In this document: positions 25,907 to 38,407 of the stretch, piece by piece
Position numbering within the stretch: position 1 is the stretch's first letter
How the letters are laid out: each line of letters begins with the position of its first letter
From: Paraburkholderia sp. NMBU_R16
GTDB taxonomy: Bacteria; Pseudomonadota; Gammaproteobacteria; Burkholderiales; Burkholderiaceae
Assembly (NCBI RefSeq): GCF_013282575.1
Contig: NZ_JAAAYE010000001.1
Location: 1-64,000, forward strand
Direction: 5' to 3'
DNA: 64,000 nucleotides
Notes under the pieces: generated by a model
The model's database searches: none
What the model was told of the DNA's origin: nothing
The model's input: only the letters and a program-made list of their open reading frames with translations
Position numbers and translations under genes: made by a program

Positions 25907-26233
25907 GGATTTGGGGCGTGTTGGCGCTCGAAACTCGCGCCACCTTAGTCGCCACAAGACTCGCCACGATTTTCTCGTACCACTAACATATCCTTGAATA
26001 TAAAGCGTTTTTTTGGGTAAAATTATCCACTATTCCCGCAAAAATAGCCGCCAAATGGCGTCTCGTCCTCCCCATGCTGCCCGGTGAGCATAAGCTCGAC
26101 GACCTGCGGTTGCCCGCAGCGGAGGTCATCGCTGGCGCGGCGAACTCGCGGCACACGGCATGCCGCAATCTGATAATGCGCAGACAGTGATAAGCCTGCG
26201 CGCGGCGAGCGACGTCCGCCCGACGGACGATAA
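25907..26233. other. Gene-poor junction between the cassette and the cbb operon
   Basis: No credible coding frame. Bases 25970-26045 are AT-rich (a run of seven T near 26009, TAAAATTATCC) against the GC-rich surroundings. This could mark foreign junction DNA or a promoter relic. Confidence 0.4.
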
Positions 26234-26270
26234 GGCAGCCTACGAGGCAATCGCACCCCGTAGGGCTGCC
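26234..26270 (-). terminator. Likely terminator of the cbb operon
   Basis: GGCAGCCTACG (26234-26244) pairs with CGTAGGGCTGCC (26259-26270) with a single bulged base. On the minus strand, the direction of the cbb genes, the stem is followed by TTATC. It lies 70 bp after the cbbA stop. A second, weaker hairpin (GTCCGG/CCGGAC, 26289-26311) precedes it. Confidence 0.55.
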
Positions 26271-26339
26271 GCCGCGGCAGTCTCACGCGTCCGGGCCGCC
26301 CGACGCCGGACACGCAAGACTTGACGCCGCGGCAAGCAG

Positions 26340-27377
26340 TCAGTGATAGCGCCTGGCCATTGCATCGAGCGGCAACGGCTTGATGCGCGCCGCCTGCCCC
26401 GCGCAGCCGAACGCTTCGAAACGCTCGATGCAAATGCCTTTCGCCGCCGCCGTCGCCGCCTTCAGCGCGGCGCGCGGATCGAACTCCGAGCGAGACTGCG
26501 CAAACGACTTGCGCATCGCGCCCGTCATCGCCAGCCGAATGTCCGTATCGATATTGACCTTGCGTACACCATGCGCGATGCCTCGGCGAATTTCCTCGAC
26601 AGGCACGCCGAACGTCGACGGGATCTCTCCGCCGTAGTCGCGAATCGTTTGAAGCCACTCCTGCGGCACCGACGACGACCCATGCATCACGAGGTGCGTG
26701 TTCGGAATGCGCGCATGAATCTCGGCGATCCGATCGATCGCGAGGATATCGCCCGTCGGCTCGCGCGTGAACTTGTAGGCACCGTGCGAGGTGCCAATGG
26801 CAATCGCCAGCGCATCGACGCCCGTTGCCTCGACGAACGCGCGCGCCTCCTCGGGATCGGTCAGCAATTCATCGCGCGAGAGCTTACCTTCGGCGCCCAC
26901 GCCATCCTCCTCGCCCGCCTGCCCGGTTTCCAACGAACCGAGGCAGCCCAGTTCGCCCTCCACCGAGACGCCCACCGCATGCGCCGCATCGACCACTCGC
27001 CGGCTCACTTCGACGTTGTACGTGTATTGCGCAGGGGTTTTCTGATCCGGCATCAGCGAGCCGTCCATCATCACCGAAGTAAACCCCGAGCGAATCGCCT
27101 GCTGACAAACCGACGGGCTCGCGCCATGATCCTGATGCAGCACGACGGGAATGTCGGGATGCGCTTCCACGGCAGCCAGCACGAGATGCCGCAAATAAGG
27201 CTCGCCCGCATATTTGCGCGCGCCCGCCGACGCCTGCAGAATGACGGGGCTCGCCGTCGCCTCCGCGGCTTGCATGATCGCGTGGATCTGCTCCATGTTG
27301 TTGACGTTGAACGCCGGCACGCCGTAGCCGTGCTCGGCCGCGTGATCGAGCAATTGGCGCAATGCGATGAATGCCAT
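26340..27377 (-). CDS. cbbA: Fructose-bisphosphate aldolase, class II
   Basis: A 345-residue zinc aldolase. It has [15 protein letters not shown] at the start, the zinc-site motif [22 protein letters not shown], the glycine-rich [11 protein letters not shown], and [10 protein letters not shown] and NIDTDIRLA near the end. It condenses dihydroxyacetone phosphate with glyceraldehyde 3-phosphate, and with erythrose 4-phosphate in the Calvin cycle. GGAG precedes the ATG at 27377. It is the last gene of the cbb operon. Length and motifs match CbbA of other beta-proteobacteria. Confidence 0.94.
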   Translation of the reverse strand: MAFIALRQLLDHAAEHGYGVPAFNVNNMEQIHAIMQAAEATASPVILQASAGARKYAGEPYLRHLVLAAVEAHPDIPVVLHQDHGASPSVCQQAIRSGFTSVMMDGSLMPDQKTPAQYTYNVEVSRRVVDAAHAVGVSVEGELGCLGSLETGQAGEEDGVGAEGKLSRDELLTDPEEARAFVEATGVDALAIAIGTSHGAYKFTREPTGDILAIDRIAEIHARIPNTHLVMHGSSSVPQEWLQTIRDYGGEIPSTFGVPVEEIRRGIAHGVRKVNIDTDIRLAMTGAMRKSFAQSRSEFDPRAALKAATAAAKGICIERFEAFGCAGQAARIKPLPLDAMARRYH

Positions 27378-27417
27378 GGTCGGGCTCCTTCCCAAAGTTC
27401 AGAATCGATCGAAACCG

Positions 27418-29499
27418 TCAGCAGCTAGCGCCGCGCGCGTGCGACACAGCACGACATGCCGCGTCGACAACCGCTTGCGTCGTCAAATTGAAATGCACAA
27501 AAAGATCGGCGGCTGGCGCGGACTCGCCGAAGCTGTCGATGCCGACCGTCTCGCCGTCGAGCCCGACGTACTGACGCCAGAACGCGGTGACGCCCGCTTC
27601 CACCGCGACGCGCGGCACATCGCGCGGCAGCACGCTTTCGCGGTACGACGCAGGCTGCTTGTCGAACACCGTGGTGGACGGCATCGATACGACGCGCGCG
27701 GCAATGCCTTGCGCCGCGAGCGGCTCGATAGCCGCGAGCGCAAGCGCCACTTCGGAGCCCGTTGCAATGAGCACCACGCGCCGGGGCGCCTGCCGCGCCG
27801 GGCTGGCGCCCGCTTCTTCATACCAGTCCCGCAATACATAACCGCCACGCTCGATGGCGTCGATCTGCGCCTCGGTCCGCGGCACGAACGGGAGCGTCTG
27901 GCGGCTCAACAGCAAACACGACGGTCCTTGCCGCTCGATCGAAGCAACCCACGCCTGCGCTGTTTCCACCGTGTCGCAAGGCCGCCACACGTCGAGTCCG
28001 GGAATGAGTCGCAGGCTCGCCGCGTGCTCGACGGATTGATGCGTCGGTCCGTCCTCGCCGAGACCGATCGAATCGTGCGTGAAAACGAAGATCGAGCGTG
28101 TCTTCATCAACGCGGCCATGCGCAAGGCGTTGCGTGCGTAATCCGAGAATGTGAGGAACGTGCCGCCGAACGGCAGATACCCGCGATGCAGTGCGATGCC
28201 ATTCATGACCGCACTCATGCCGAACTCGCGTACACCGAAGTGCAGATAGTTGCCGCCACGCAGGCCGCCGTCGTCCGCTCCGATCTCGACCGCAGCCGCC
28301 CAGTCGGTGAGATTCGAGCCCGTCAGGTCGGCGGAGCCGCCGAGCAGCTCCGGCAAAGCGGCAGCCAACGCGCCGATGGCAAGCTGAGACGCTTTGCGCG
28401 TCGCCACGGATTGCGCGGCGTCGTTGGCCGTGCGCACCATCATCCGCGCAGCCGCAGTCCAGCTTTCCGGCAATGCACCGCTCATGCGCCGCTCGAACTC
28501 CGCGGCTTCGCGCGGATACTCCCGGCGATAGGCGGCAAACCGCTGCGTCCATTGCGCTTCGGCCTGCGCGCCGCGCATCGTTGCATCCCATGACGAACGG
28601 ACCTCGTCCGGCACGACGAACGGTGCGTGCGGCCAATTCAGCGCCGCTCGCATTGCGGCAATTTCTGCCGCGCCCAGCGGCGCGCCATGCACCTCGTGCG
28701 TGCCGGCCTTGGTCGGCGAGCCGTGCCCGATCACCGTCTTGCAACCGATCAGCGTCGGACGTCCCGCGGCGCGCGCTTCGACGATCGCGCGATCGACCGC
28801 ATCGACATCGTGCCCGTCGACATCGCGCACGACATGCCATCCGTAAGCGGCGAATCGCGCCGGTGTATCGTCGGCGAACCAGCCTTCGACATGCCCATCG
28901 ATCGAAATGCCGTTGTCGTCGTAAAGCACGATCAGCTTGTCGAGCCTCAGCGTACCCGCGAGCGAGCATGCCTCGTGCGAAATGCCTTCCATCAGGCACC
29001 CGTCGCCGACGAACGCATAGGTATAGTGATCGACGATGCGATGCCCGGGCCGATTGAACTCGCGCGCGAGCAGCGCCTCGGCGAGCGCCATCCCGACGGC
29101 GTTCGCGAGACCCTGCCCGAGCGGGCCCGTCGTCGTTTCGACGCCCGGCGTCACGCCCACCTCCGGATGTCCCGGCGTCTTGCTGTGCAGTTGCCTGAAG
29201 CGTCGCAGCTCGTCGAGCGGCAACGCATAGCCGGTCAAATGCAGCAGCGCATAGAGCAACATCGAGCCGTGGCCGTTCGAGAGCACGAAGCGATCGCGGT
29301 CTGGCCACGACGGATTGCGCGGGTTGTGCTTCAGATGACGGTCCCACAGCGCGACTGCGATTTCCGCCATGCCGAGCGGCATACCCGGGTGGCCGGAGTT
29401 GGCTTGCTGGACCGCATCGATTGCGAGCATGCGCAAGGCGTTCGCCATCAGCGCGGTGGCGTTGCCTTCAGCGGGTTGAGCTTGGGCTGCAGCGTTCAT
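27418..29499 (-). CDS. cbbT: Transketolase
   Basis: A 693-residue thiamine diphosphate enzyme. It shows the N-terminal [15 protein letters not shown], the ThDP motif [18 protein letters not shown] to DDNGISIDG, and the C-terminal-half signature [17 protein letters not shown] followed by [15 protein letters not shown]. It moves two-carbon units between sugar phosphates to regenerate ribulose 5-phosphate. It is placed between cbbP and cbbA in the leftward operon and is probably a Calvin-cycle-dedicated copy. Confidence 0.95.
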   Translation of the reverse strand: MNAAAQAQPAEGNATALMANALRMLAIDAVQQANSGHPGMPLGMAEIAVALWDRHLKHNPRNPSWPDRDRFVLSNGHGSMLLYALLHLTGYALPLDELRRFRQLHSKTPGHPEVGVTPGVETTTGPLGQGLANAVGMALAEALLAREFNRPGHRIVDHYTYAFVGDGCLMEGISHEACSLAGTLRLDKLIVLYDDNGISIDGHVEGWFADDTPARFAAYGWHVVRDVDGHDVDAVDRAIVEARAAGRPTLIGCKTVIGHGSPTKAGTHEVHGAPLGAAEIAAMRAALNWPHAPFVVPDEVRSSWDATMRGAQAEAQWTQRFAAYRREYPREAAEFERRMSGALPESWTAAARMMVRTANDAAQSVATRKASQLAIGALAAALPELLGGSADLTGSNLTDWAAAVEIGADDGGLRGGNYLHFGVREFGMSAVMNGIALHRGYLPFGGTFLTFSDYARNALRMAALMKTRSIFVFTHDSIGLGEDGPTHQSVEHAASLRLIPGLDVWRPCDTVETAQAWVASIERQGPSCLLLSRQTLPFVPRTEAQIDAIERGGYVLRDWYEEAGASPARQAPRRVVLIATGSEVALALAAIEPLAAQGIAARVVSMPSTTVFDKQPASYRESVLPRDVPRVAVEAGVTAFWRQYVGLDGETVGIDSFGESAPAADLFVHFNLTTQAVVDAACRAVSHARGASC

Positions 29500-29520
29500 G
29501 ATCGGTCGTCCCTCCTGGCG

Positions 29521-30393
29521 TCAGGCGCGCGCGCGGCGATCCATCAATTGCAGAATCATCGGCGTGAAGATGAGTTGCATCGCAAGCCCCATCTTGCCGC
29601 CCGGTACCACGATCACGTTCGGACGCGACATGAACGAGTCGTGCAGCATCGTGAGCAGATATTGGAAGTCGATTCCCTTGGGCCGCGCGAAGCGGATCAC
29701 GACGAAGCTCTCGTCGGGCTGCGGAATCTCGCGCGCGGTGAACGGGTTGGAGGTGTCGACAGTTGGCACGCGCTGAAAATTGACGTGCGTGCGCGAGAAC
29801 TGCGGGCAGATGTAGTTCACGTAATCGGGCATGCGGCGAAGGATCGTGTCGACCACCGCTTCATGCGAATAGCCCCGCATCGTCTGGTCGCGATGCAGCT
29901 TCTGGATCCACTCGAGGTTGATGATCGGCACCACGCCCACGAGCAGATCCGCATGACGCGCGATGTCGATTGTCCCCGTCACGGCCGCGCCATGCAGTCC
30001 TTCGTAAAAGAGCAGATCGCTCGCGGGATCCACGTCCTTCCACGGCGTAAACGTACCGGCCGGCTGCTGATAAACGGCCGATTCCTTCTCGTCGTGGACG
30101 TAATGCCGGTACCGTCCCGTGCCGTCTCCGGCATAGCTCGAAAAAAGCGCCTCGAGCTCTTCGAGCAGATTCGCCTCGGGGCCGAAATGGCTGAAATTCA
30201 TGACACCGTCGCGCTCGCGCTGCTGCATCGCATCGCGCATACCGGCGCGATCGTAGCGATGAAACGCATCGCCTTCGACGATTTGCGCGTTGATGCGCTC
30301 ACGTCGAAAGATATGCGTAAAGCTCTTCATGACGGTTGTCGTACCGGCGCCGCTCGAGCCGGTCACGGCAATGATCGGGTGCTTGACGGACAT
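29521..30393 (-). CDS. cbbP: Phosphoribulokinase
   Basis: A 290-residue bacterial-type phosphoribulokinase. The P-loop is TGSSGAGTTT (11-20). DAFHRYDR, the NFSHFGPEANLLEELE segment and DLLFYEGLHGA (Walker B region) are typical. It phosphorylates ribulose 5-phosphate to the RuBisCO substrate and is unique to the Calvin cycle. Bacterial forms are octameric and activated by NADH. It stands 21 bp before cbbT on the same strand. Confidence 0.96.
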   Translation of the reverse strand: MSVKHPIIAVTGSSGAGTTTVMKSFTHIFRRERINAQIVEGDAFHRYDRAGMRDAMQQRERDGVMNFSHFGPEANLLEELEALFSSYAGDGTGRYRHYVHDEKESAVYQQPAGTFTPWKDVDPASDLLFYEGLHGAAVTGTIDIARHADLLVGVVPIINLEWIQKLHRDQTMRGYSHEAVVDTILRRMPDYVNYICPQFSRTHVNFQRVPTVDTSNPFTAREIPQPDESFVVIRFARPKGIDFQYLLTMLHDSFMSRPNVIVVPGGKMGLAMQLIFTPMILQLMDRRARA

Positions 30394-30465
30394 GCGTGTC
30401 TCCGGGAAGTCGTTTTAATCTTGCTGCAAGCGCGAAACCCGCGGCGAAAACGCCGCGAAAACGCA

Positions 30466-31551
30466 TCAAGCCGGCGTCTCAGGCAAAAAAAGCGAACGCG
30501 GCTGAAAAAGTGGAGACGTGTATGGCTTGTCCTCACCGCGATCGAACTCGCGGTGATAGCGGCCGATGCGCTCGACTTCATTGCGTGAGCCCAGGATCAC
30601 GGGCACACGCTCGTGCAGCGCGCGCGGCTTCACGTCGAGAATGCGCTCGCGTCCGGTGATCGCCGAGCCGCCCGCCTGCTCGATGAGAAAGCTCATCGGG
30701 TTGGCCTCGTAAAGCAATCTCAGGCGCCCCGCGACGCCGGGGGTCTTGAAGTCGCGCGGATACATGAAGACGCCGCCGCGCATCAGGATCCGATGGACCT
30801 CCGCGACCATCGACGCAATCCAGCGCATGTTGAAATCGCGCTCGCGGCAGCCGGTGCGCCCGTCCTTGCATTCCTGAACGTACCGGCGCACCGGGTCCTC
30901 CCAGAACCGCTCGTTCGATGCGTTGATCGCGAATTCGCTCGTCTCCTCGGGAATGCGAATGTCCGAATGCGTGAGCACGAAATTGCCGACATCGCGCTCG
31001 AGCGTGAAGCCGTGCGTCCCGTTGCCAACCGAGAGAACGAGCATCGTCGAGGGTCCGTAGATCGCATAGCCGGCCGCGACCTGCTCGTGGCCCGGGCGCA
31101 GGAACCCGGTCTCGCCGCTTTGCCCGTCCGTGCAACGCAGGACCGAGAAGATCGAACCCACGACGCCGTTGATATCGATGTTCGACGATCCATCGAGCGG
31201 ATCGAACGCGAGCAGATACTCGCCACGCGGGTATTCGGATGGGATCGCATAGACTGTCTCCATTTCCTCCGAGACCATCGCCGCGAGCAGACCGTCCCAC
31301 TCGCAATGCTGGACAAAAATCTCGTTGGTGGCGATATCGAGCTTCTTCTGCTCCTCGCCGTGCGTATTGACCGACTGTGCGGATCCGTAATTGCCGCCGA
31401 GCGCGCCGCGCGTGAGCGCCGACGAAATCGTCTTGATCGCCGCGGCGACATCGATCAGCAAGGCCGAGAGCCCAGCGGCCGCCACGGGCGACGGCTGCCG
31501 ATCGAGCGTGTCGATCAGGAACTTCGAAAGGGTCGTACGTCCGTCCTGCAT
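30466..31551 (-). CDS. cbbF: Fructose-1,6-bisphosphatase class I
   Basis: 361 residues from the ATG at 31551, preceded by AAGGAG; the open frame goes on upstream across cbbX but without family character. Active-site motifs are [12 protein letters not shown], the metal-binding [13 protein letters not shown] and [14 protein letters not shown]. It dephosphorylates fructose 1,6-bisphosphate, probably also sedoheptulose 1,7-bisphosphate in this operon. It is between cbbX and cbbP. Confidence 0.95.
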   Translation of the reverse strand: MQDGRTTLSKFLIDTLDRQPSPVAAAGLSALLIDVAAAIKTISSALTRGALGGNYGSAQSVNTHGEEQKKLDIATNEIFVQHCEWDGLLAAMVSEEMETVYAIPSEYPRGEYLLAFDPLDGSSNIDINGVVGSIFSVLRCTDGQSGETGFLRPGHEQVAAGYAIYGPSTMLVLSVGNGTHGFTLERDVGNFVLTHSDIRIPEETSEFAINASNERFWEDPVRRYVQECKDGRTGCRERDFNMRWIASMVAEVHRILMRGGVFMYPRDFKTPGVAGRLRLLYEANPMSFLIEQAGGSAITGRERILDVKPRALHERVPVILGSRNEVERIGRYHREFDRGEDKPYTSPLFQPRSLFLPETPA

Positions 31552-31573
31552 GGCGCTCTCCTTGACATCGTTT

Positions 31574-32530
31574 CTAAATCGGGCCGGGCGGCGACGTACC
31601 CGCATGCGGCTGGTGCGAGACGCCATTGGGCAGCGAGCCTGCGACGCTTTCGTCGAAGACGCGACTCGCGCGGATGTCCTCGCTCGTGATGCGCATGAGC
31701 GCTGCCGTATCGATGGGCGCGCCGCCCGCAATCGCGCGTGCGAACAAACGCCGGGCCTGGCGCAGCCGCGCGCGGTCGAGCGCGTTGCGCACCGAGCGCG
31801 CATTGGCGAAATTCGGCTGGCGCGTGCGTCGCGCGATGTACTCGGCGAACGCTTCGCGTGCATCGGCATCGAACGCGTAATGCATGCCGTCGAGCATGCG
31901 CTCGGCGATCTGGACCAGCTCGCCTTGCTCGTAGTCCGGGAACTCGATGTGATGGGCGATGCGCGAACGGAATCCCGGGTTGCTCTGAAAGAACGTCTCC
32001 ATACGCGACGTGTAACCGGCCAGGATCACGACGAGATCGTCGCGCTGGTTTTCCATCGTCTGCAATAGAATCTCGATGGCCTCCTGACCGTAGTCGCGCT
32101 CGTTTTCCGGACGATAGAGGTAGTACGCCTCGTCGATGAACAGCACGCCGCCCATTGCCCGCTTGAGGACATCGCGCGTTTTCGGCGCGGTATGTCCGAT
32201 GTATTGACCGACGAGATCGTCGCGCGTCACCGAGACGAGATGGTTGCGACGGATATAACCGAGCCGATGCAGCACCTCGGCCATGCGCAGGGCGACTGTC
32301 GTCTTGCCGGTGCCGGGGTTGCCCGAAAAACACATGTGCAGCGTGGGCGCGCCGCTCGCGAGATCGAGTTGCGAGCGGGCCCGCTCGACGATGAGCAGCG
32401 CCGCGATTTCGCGAATGCGCGTCTTGACCGGAAGCAGGCCGACGAGATCGCGATCGAGTTCGTCGAGCACCGCCGCAATGCCGGAATCGCGATAAAGACC
32501 GGCAAGATCGACGCTTTGGGCCCAGTCCAT
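31574..32530 (-). CDS. cbbX: CbbX, red-type RuBisCO activase
   Basis: A 318-residue AAA+ ATPase. Walker A is GNPGTGKTT (70-78), Walker [12 protein letters not shown] (near 130), and the pore loop region [13 protein letters not shown] lies between them. It removes inhibitory sugar phosphates from red-type form I RuBisCO by pulling the C-terminal tail of the large subunit. This matches the red-type large subunit encoded here. It starts 2 bp from the end of cbbS, so cbbLSX is one unit. The C terminus carries a short Pro/Gly tail that looks variable. Confidence 0.95.
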   Translation of the reverse strand: MDWAQSVDLAGLYRDSGIAAVLDELDRDLVGLLPVKTRIREIAALLIVERARSQLDLASGAPTLHMCFSGNPGTGKTTVALRMAEVLHRLGYIRRNHLVSVTRDDLVGQYIGHTAPKTRDVLKRAMGGVLFIDEAYYLYRPENERDYGQEAIEILLQTMENQRDDLVVILAGYTSRMETFFQSNPGFRSRIAHHIEFPDYEQGELVQIAERMLDGMHYAFDADAREAFAEYIARRTRQPNFANARSVRNALDRARLRQARRLFARAIAGGAPIDTAALMRITSEDIRASRVFDESVAGSLPNGVSHQPHAGTSPPGPI

Positions 32531-32532
32531 CG

Positions 32533-32961
32533 TCAGCCCTTCGCACCGTAGCGCTGACCCTCGGGCGCATTGCTCGCGTAGCTCGTCGTGCTGTAGCGCT
32601 GAATGCGGCTGCGATCCTCGGTCCGCGTCAGACGGAAGCCCGGCTCCACGGCGGGGCGATTGACGATGAACGACATCCGCATGGTCTCGAAACCGCGCGT
32701 CGAATCGAAGGCGTTCACCTTGATGTAGTGATCGGGATAGGTGGTGCGACAGGCGCGCACTTCCTGCATGGCGCCGGCCGCGTCGCGCAGATCGAACATC
32801 GGCAGACCCCACATTTCCCAGTACGTGTTGCGAGGATGAGGGTCGTCGGTAAACTCGACCGAGCAGGCCCAGCCCTGACTGAGGGCATAGTCGATCTGCA
32901 GGCGGATCTCCTCGTCGGTCAGATCGGGCAGGAAGGAAAACGTCCCTTGCGTGATTCGCAT
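32533..32961 (-). CDS. cbbS: RuBisCO small subunit, red-type
   Basis: 142 residues starting at the ATG at 32961. It has the red-type N terminus ([19 protein letters not shown]), the conserved [11 protein letters not shown] and a long C-terminal extension (about residues 105-142) that forms the beta-hairpin typical of form IC/ID enzymes. It assembles as L8S8 with CbbL. It follows cbbL after a 49-bp gap with a GAGAGG ribosome-binding site. Confidence 0.96.
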   Translation of the reverse strand: MRITQGTFSFLPDLTDEEIRLQIDYALSQGWACSVEFTDDPHPRNTYWEMWGLPMFDLRDAAGAMQEVRACRTTYPDHYIKVNAFDSTRGFETMRMSFIVNRPAVEPGFRLTRTEDRSRIQRYSTTSYASNAPEGQRYGAKG

Positions 32962-33010
32962 GACAAAACCTCTCGTTGGTTCGCGGTGATTTCGCGTGGG
33001 TTGATCGCTC

Positions 33011-34972
<1,962 letters not shown>

Positions 34973-35047
34973 ATGCAATGGACGACACCTAGCTACTCCG
35001 ACATGCGTTTCGGCTTCGAAATCACGATGTATATCGCGACTCGTTAA
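34973..35047 (+). CDS. pqqA: PqqA, PQQ precursor peptide
   Basis: A 24-residue peptide starting MQWTTPSYSD, with the conserved Glu16 and Tyr20 (FGFEITMYIATR) that PqqE cross-links and which become the PQQ skeleton. A GAGGG stands 8 bp before the ATG. It is separated by 11 kb of methylofuran and fhc genes from pqqBCDE, so the peptide is probably made from its own promoter and in excess, as is usual for pqqA. The Glu-x3-Tyr spacing makes the identification secure despite the size. Confidence 0.96.
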   Translation: MQWTTPSYSDMRFGFEITMYIATR

Positions 35048-35138
35048 GTCCAAGCGCGGGCCGCGTCGTGCGGCCCCTTCGCCGGAGCCCGCTGTCCCTT
35101 CGTAAAACCCGGCCGGCCGATCGGCACGGTGCACCGTG

Positions 35139-35768
35139 ATGACCTCCGCCATGATCTTCGAGACGATCGTTACCACTGCGGCGCCCGACGGCCGGCCCCA
35201 CATTGCCCCGATGGGGGTACGCTACGAGGACGGCTTCGCTGTTCTTTCCCCATTTCGGCCGTCCGCCACGCTCGATAACATCGTCGCCACGCGTGCGGCC
35301 GTTCTCAACTTCACCACCGATGTCCGCATCTTCGCCGGCTGCGTCACGCATTGCGCGACGGATTGGCCGACGATCGCGGCCACGCGCGTCGCGACCGTGC
35401 GTCTTGCCGAATCGCTCGCGCACACGGAACTCGAACTCGAACGCATCGAAGACGACGCTCAGCGCCCCATGCTGCGCATGAAACCCGTGCACCAGGAGCA
35501 GCACGAGGCCTTCGCGGGATTCAACCGCGCGCAGGCGGCCGTCATCGAAGGCGCCGTGCTCGTGAGCCGCTTGTTCATGCTGCCTGCGGACAAGGTCGAT
35601 CGCGAAATGGCCTACCTGCAGATCGCCATCGACAAAACGGCCGGCGAGCGCGAGCGCACCGCCTGGAGCTGGCTGGTCGCGGCCATCGCGCGCCATCGCG
35701 TCACCGCTTCCGTGGGCGTAACACCCGCTCCAGTCGATACACCGCTGGGCGGGCGCGCCCATCATTGA
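35139..35768 (+). CDS. DUF447-family protein of the H4MPT/methylofuran gene set
   Basis: 209 residues with a split-barrel flavin-binding look: FETIVTTAAPDGRPHIAPMGVRYEDG at the start, then RPSATLDNIVATRAAVLNFTTDVRIFAGC, and NRAQAAVIEGAVLVSRLFML in a helical C-terminal half. Members of this family accompany H4MPT genes in methylotrophs and occur in methanogens, but their reaction is unknown to me. FMN binding is a guess from the fold. An adjacent GTG at 35136 is an alternative start. It is followed 27 bp later by mfnB. Confidence 0.75.
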   Translation: MTSAMIFETIVTTAAPDGRPHIAPMGVRYEDGFAVLSPFRPSATLDNIVATRAAVLNFTTDVRIFAGCVTHCATDWPTIAATRVATVRLAESLAHTELELERIEDDAQRPMLRMKPVHQEQHEAFAGFNRAQAAVIEGAVLVSRLFMLPADKVDREMAYLQIAIDKTAGERERTAWSWLVAAIARHRVTASVGVTPAPVDTPLGGRAHH

Positions 35769-35795
35769 CATCCACACTCACCCTGGAGAGTTTGT

Positions 35796-36533
35796 ATGAC
35801 CGCATTGCTTGCGAGCGTTCGCTCGGAACAAGAGGCGCTTGCCGCCGCTCACGCCGGCGCCGAACTCATCGATCTCAAGGAGCCGCGCTCCGGTGCGCTC
35901 GGCGGTTTGCCCATCGCGCAGATCGGCAGGATTGCCGCCGCGCTGCGCGCGCAGTATGCGGTGAAGCCGATCAGCGCGACGATCGGCGACATCGATAGCG
36001 AGGACGTCGACGAAATGGCCGCGCGCGTCATGGACGTGAGCGCGGCCGGGGTCGACTACGTCAAGGTCGGGGTGACGCCGGGCGCTGCTGCTGCGCGGTG
36101 CCTCGAAGCACTCGCGAGCCTGCCGGCCGCCGTGGTACCGGTGCTGCTCGCCGATGCCGGCGTCGATGCCGCGCTCGTCTCGCATGCGGCGTCGCTCGGA
36201 TTCGTCGGCGTCATGTTCGACACGGCGGCCAAAGACGGGCGCACGCTGTTCGATCATGTCGATGAACAGACGCTCGGGCACTGGCTCGGGCTCGCGCGCA
36301 AGCAAGGCGCGATGAGCGGCATCGCCGGATCGCTCGGCTGGGCGCAACTCGAGCGCATTCGCGCGCTCGCGCCCGATATCGCGGGCTTTCGCGGTGCGCT
36401 GTGCGTGGACGGACGCGGCTCGTCGCTCGATCCGCAGCGGGTGACGCAATGGGCGCAGGCGCTGCATCGGCCCGCTGCGACGCTAGCCGAAGGGACATCC
36501 GACGACGCGCCGAGGCCCGCTCCGCACGCCTGA
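35796..36533 (+). CDS. mfnB: (5-formylfuran-3-yl)methyl phosphate synthase
   Basis: A 245-residue TIM-barrel enzyme of the former DUF556 family. ELIDLKEPRSGALGG contains Asp26 and Lys28, matching the catalytic pair of archaeal MfnB, and YVKVGVTPG and GVMFDTAAKDGRTLFDH follow. It builds the furan ring from two molecules of glyceraldehyde 3-phosphate, the first step to methylofuran, the carrier used by Fhc. GGAGAG precedes the ATG. The C-terminal 15 residues look unstructured. Confidence 0.9.
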   Translation: MTALLASVRSEQEALAAAHAGAELIDLKEPRSGALGGLPIAQIGRIAAALRAQYAVKPISATIGDIDSEDVDEMAARVMDVSAAGVDYVKVGVTPGAAAARCLEALASLPAAVVPVLLADAGVDAALVSHAASLGFVGVMFDTAAKDGRTLFDHVDEQTLGHWLGLARKQGAMSGIAGSLGWAQLERIRALAPDIAGFRGALCVDGRGSSLDPQRVTQWAQALHRPAATLAEGTSDDAPRPAPHA

Positions 36534-36607
36534 GCGGATCGCGCACGATCGAGCCGGCGAAATGCCGGCCGGCTTGGTTGACGGCGCGCCGCGTGCGACA
36601 CCCGTCC

Positions 36608-37228
36608 TCAGGCCGCGCCGCCGACGCGGTCCGCGGCCCACGCGGCCGGCAGGTTCAGCAGCCGCTCATGGACGCGTTCGATGTCGTCCTTGTTGAAAAA
36701 CTCCACCAGGTAGTTGGCATCCTTGACGTAACCGAGGAACCGCCGATCGACGACACCGCTCGAGGCGAGCGATTCGATCGGCTCGCCAAGCTCGATCGGG
36801 CAGGACTTCACCACGATCAGGCGCTCCGCGTTGAGCATCGTCGACAGCCACGCCGCAAGGCTGTCCGAAGTCGTATCCCAGTTGCTCATCGCATCGGGCT
36901 CGTCGCGCATCAGTGCGGTCGGGACCCAGATCGCCACGCGGCCGTCGCGCAGCGCGCGGCGGACCTTCGCCTCGCTCGAGGCCAGCACGAGCTCGGGCAA
37001 AAGCCCCTGCATCATCAGTGCGTACTGCGTCATCGCCAGCAAACACATGTTGTGAGCGGCAAGATCGCCGAAACGCCATTCGGCCTGGTATTGCTGCACC
37101 TTGTCGGCGAAATCGCCGCCGCCCGGCACGATCACGACCCGGCCACCGCCCACCTCGGCGAGCTCCGTCAGCCAGCCGCGTAGCACCGGGTCGTGACTGA
37201 GGCTTCCCCCGATCTTGACCACCCACAT
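36608..37228 (-). CDS. mfnE: Amino-acid-kinase-fold protein, MfnE-like
   Basis: A 206-residue kinase-fold protein: WVVKIGGSLSHDP at the N terminus and VVIVPGGGDFADKV at about 30-43 form the ATP and substrate loops, with LIVVKSCPIELG in the C-terminal part. In archaea MfnE phosphorylates 5-(aminomethyl)-3-furanmethanol phosphate for coupling to tyramine. The adjacent mfnF- and mfnD-like genes on the same strand support this. It lies 63 bp after the mfnF-like gene and converges with mfnB. Confidence 0.82.
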   Translation of the reverse strand: MWVVKIGGSLSHDPVLRGWLTELAEVGGGRVVIVPGGGDFADKVQQYQAEWRFGDLAAHNMCLLAMTQYALMMQGLLPELVLASSEAKVRRALRDGRVAIWVPTALMRDEPDAMSNWDTTSDSLAAWLSTMLNAERLIVVKSCPIELGEPIESLASSGVVDRRFLGYVKDANYLVEFFNKDDIERVHERLLNLPAAWAADRVGGAA

Positions 37229-37291
37229 GATCTTCCTCGCATCGATGATTGCCGTTTGTACATGTCCCGCCCCGGTGCGCCGGTGTTCGCG

Positions 37292-38407
37292 TCAGGTACG
37301 ACGCGCCGCCACGCTCGGCGCGCTTGCGTCGAACGGCGAGGCGCGGGCCGCCAGTAACGCGAGCGCCACGCTCGGCGCGCAGGTGGCGGCCCAGTCGCCG
37401 CACTGGCCCGATGCGCCCGTCAGCGCGCCGATATCGACGTACGGGCGGCCGCGCTCGCGCGCCAGCGCCGCGACCAGGAAGCGCCCACATCCAGCCCCGA
37501 CGAGCGGCGCCGATGCGAGCCCGTCGTGGTGGCCCTCGACGCGCTCGAGGTTGATACCGGTTTGCGCCAGCTGCAGCGTGCGCCACCTGAGCGCGAAGCG
37601 TAGCCAGTCGGCGTCGCTCGCCTCGCTTGCATCGCGCCCGATCATGCGGGCAAGGCGCACGCGGCTCGCCGCTTCCGTCTTCGGACCGCCGTCGGCGCTC
37701 GCGTGCACGTCATGCGCCGCATCGAGTTCGCCGGTGAGGCGGTAGACGTCGGCCGTCGTCGCGAACCACTCGTTCATGACGTTGACGAAGGTACCGCCGA
37801 ACGCGACCCGTTGCGCCAGCCCACAAAGCGGCGTGCGCACCACGCCTTGATACACGAGTTCGCCGGTGGCTAGCCGGCCCGCATCGTCTCTCGCGTGAGC
37901 CACAACCCGTCCATTCGAGATCGGTACGATGTCGGTCGTCGTGCTGCCGATATCGACGAGCACCGCGTCGGGCAGGCGCGTTGCGAGCCAACTGGCCGTT
38001 GCGAGCCAGTTCGCGGAGGCCACATGCCGCCACGCATCGGCGCAATGTTGCGCGCTGAGCCACCCGGCATCGCCGCCGTAGAACCGCACGTGCGGGCCCA
38101 GCCGTGCGGTGAGCGTCTCGGCGATTGCGCGCACGCCTTCCTCTCGGCTAGCAAACAGATCGACCATCTCGCCGGTCATCGTCACGGCGTGCCGGACATC
38201 GGGGCGGGCCGCGGCGGGCCACCGGGCCAGGGCAAGGTCGATTGCCCGATGCAGATGATCGAGGCCTTGCCATAGCGGGCAGACCCACTGCCCGACATCG
38301 TCGATACCGCCGGACGTCCCGGTTGCGCCGACTTTCAGATGCGCTCCGCCGACATCCCAGCCGAACGTGAGCGGGTAGGGCCCGGCGGTGACGCCCCGGC
38401 CGTTCAC
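37292..38407 (-). CDS. mfnF: Hydantoinase/oxoprolinase-related protein, MfnF-like
   Basis: 371 residues from a GTG at 38407 that overlaps the preceding stop by 4 bp and has GAGG at -9; an ATG at 38422 is the alternative. It has the ASKHA ATPase-like pattern: FGWDVGGAHLKVG at the start, AVLVDIGSTTTDIVPI near 160 and GGTFVNVMNEWFATTADVYRLTG. In methanofuran synthesis MfnF joins the activated furan amine to glutamyl-tyramine. It is adjacent to mfnE- and mfnD-like genes. This corresponds to the orf20-type gene of methylotrophs, to my recollection. Confidence 0.83.
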   Translation of the reverse strand: MNGRGVTAGPYPLTFGWDVGGAHLKVGATGTSGGIDDVGQWVCPLWQGLDHLHRAIDLALARWPAAARPDVRHAVTMTGEMVDLFASREEGVRAIAETLTARLGPHVRFYGGDAGWLSAQHCADAWRHVASANWLATASWLATRLPDAVLVDIGSTTTDIVPISNGRVVAHARDDAGRLATGELVYQGVVRTPLCGLAQRVAFGGTFVNVMNEWFATTADVYRLTGELDAAHDVHASADGGPKTEAASRVRLARMIGRDASEASDADWLRFALRWRTLQLAQTGINLERVEGHHDGLASAPLVGAGCGRFLVAALARERGRPYVDIGALTGASGQCGDWAATCAPSVALALLAARASPFDASAPSVAARRT

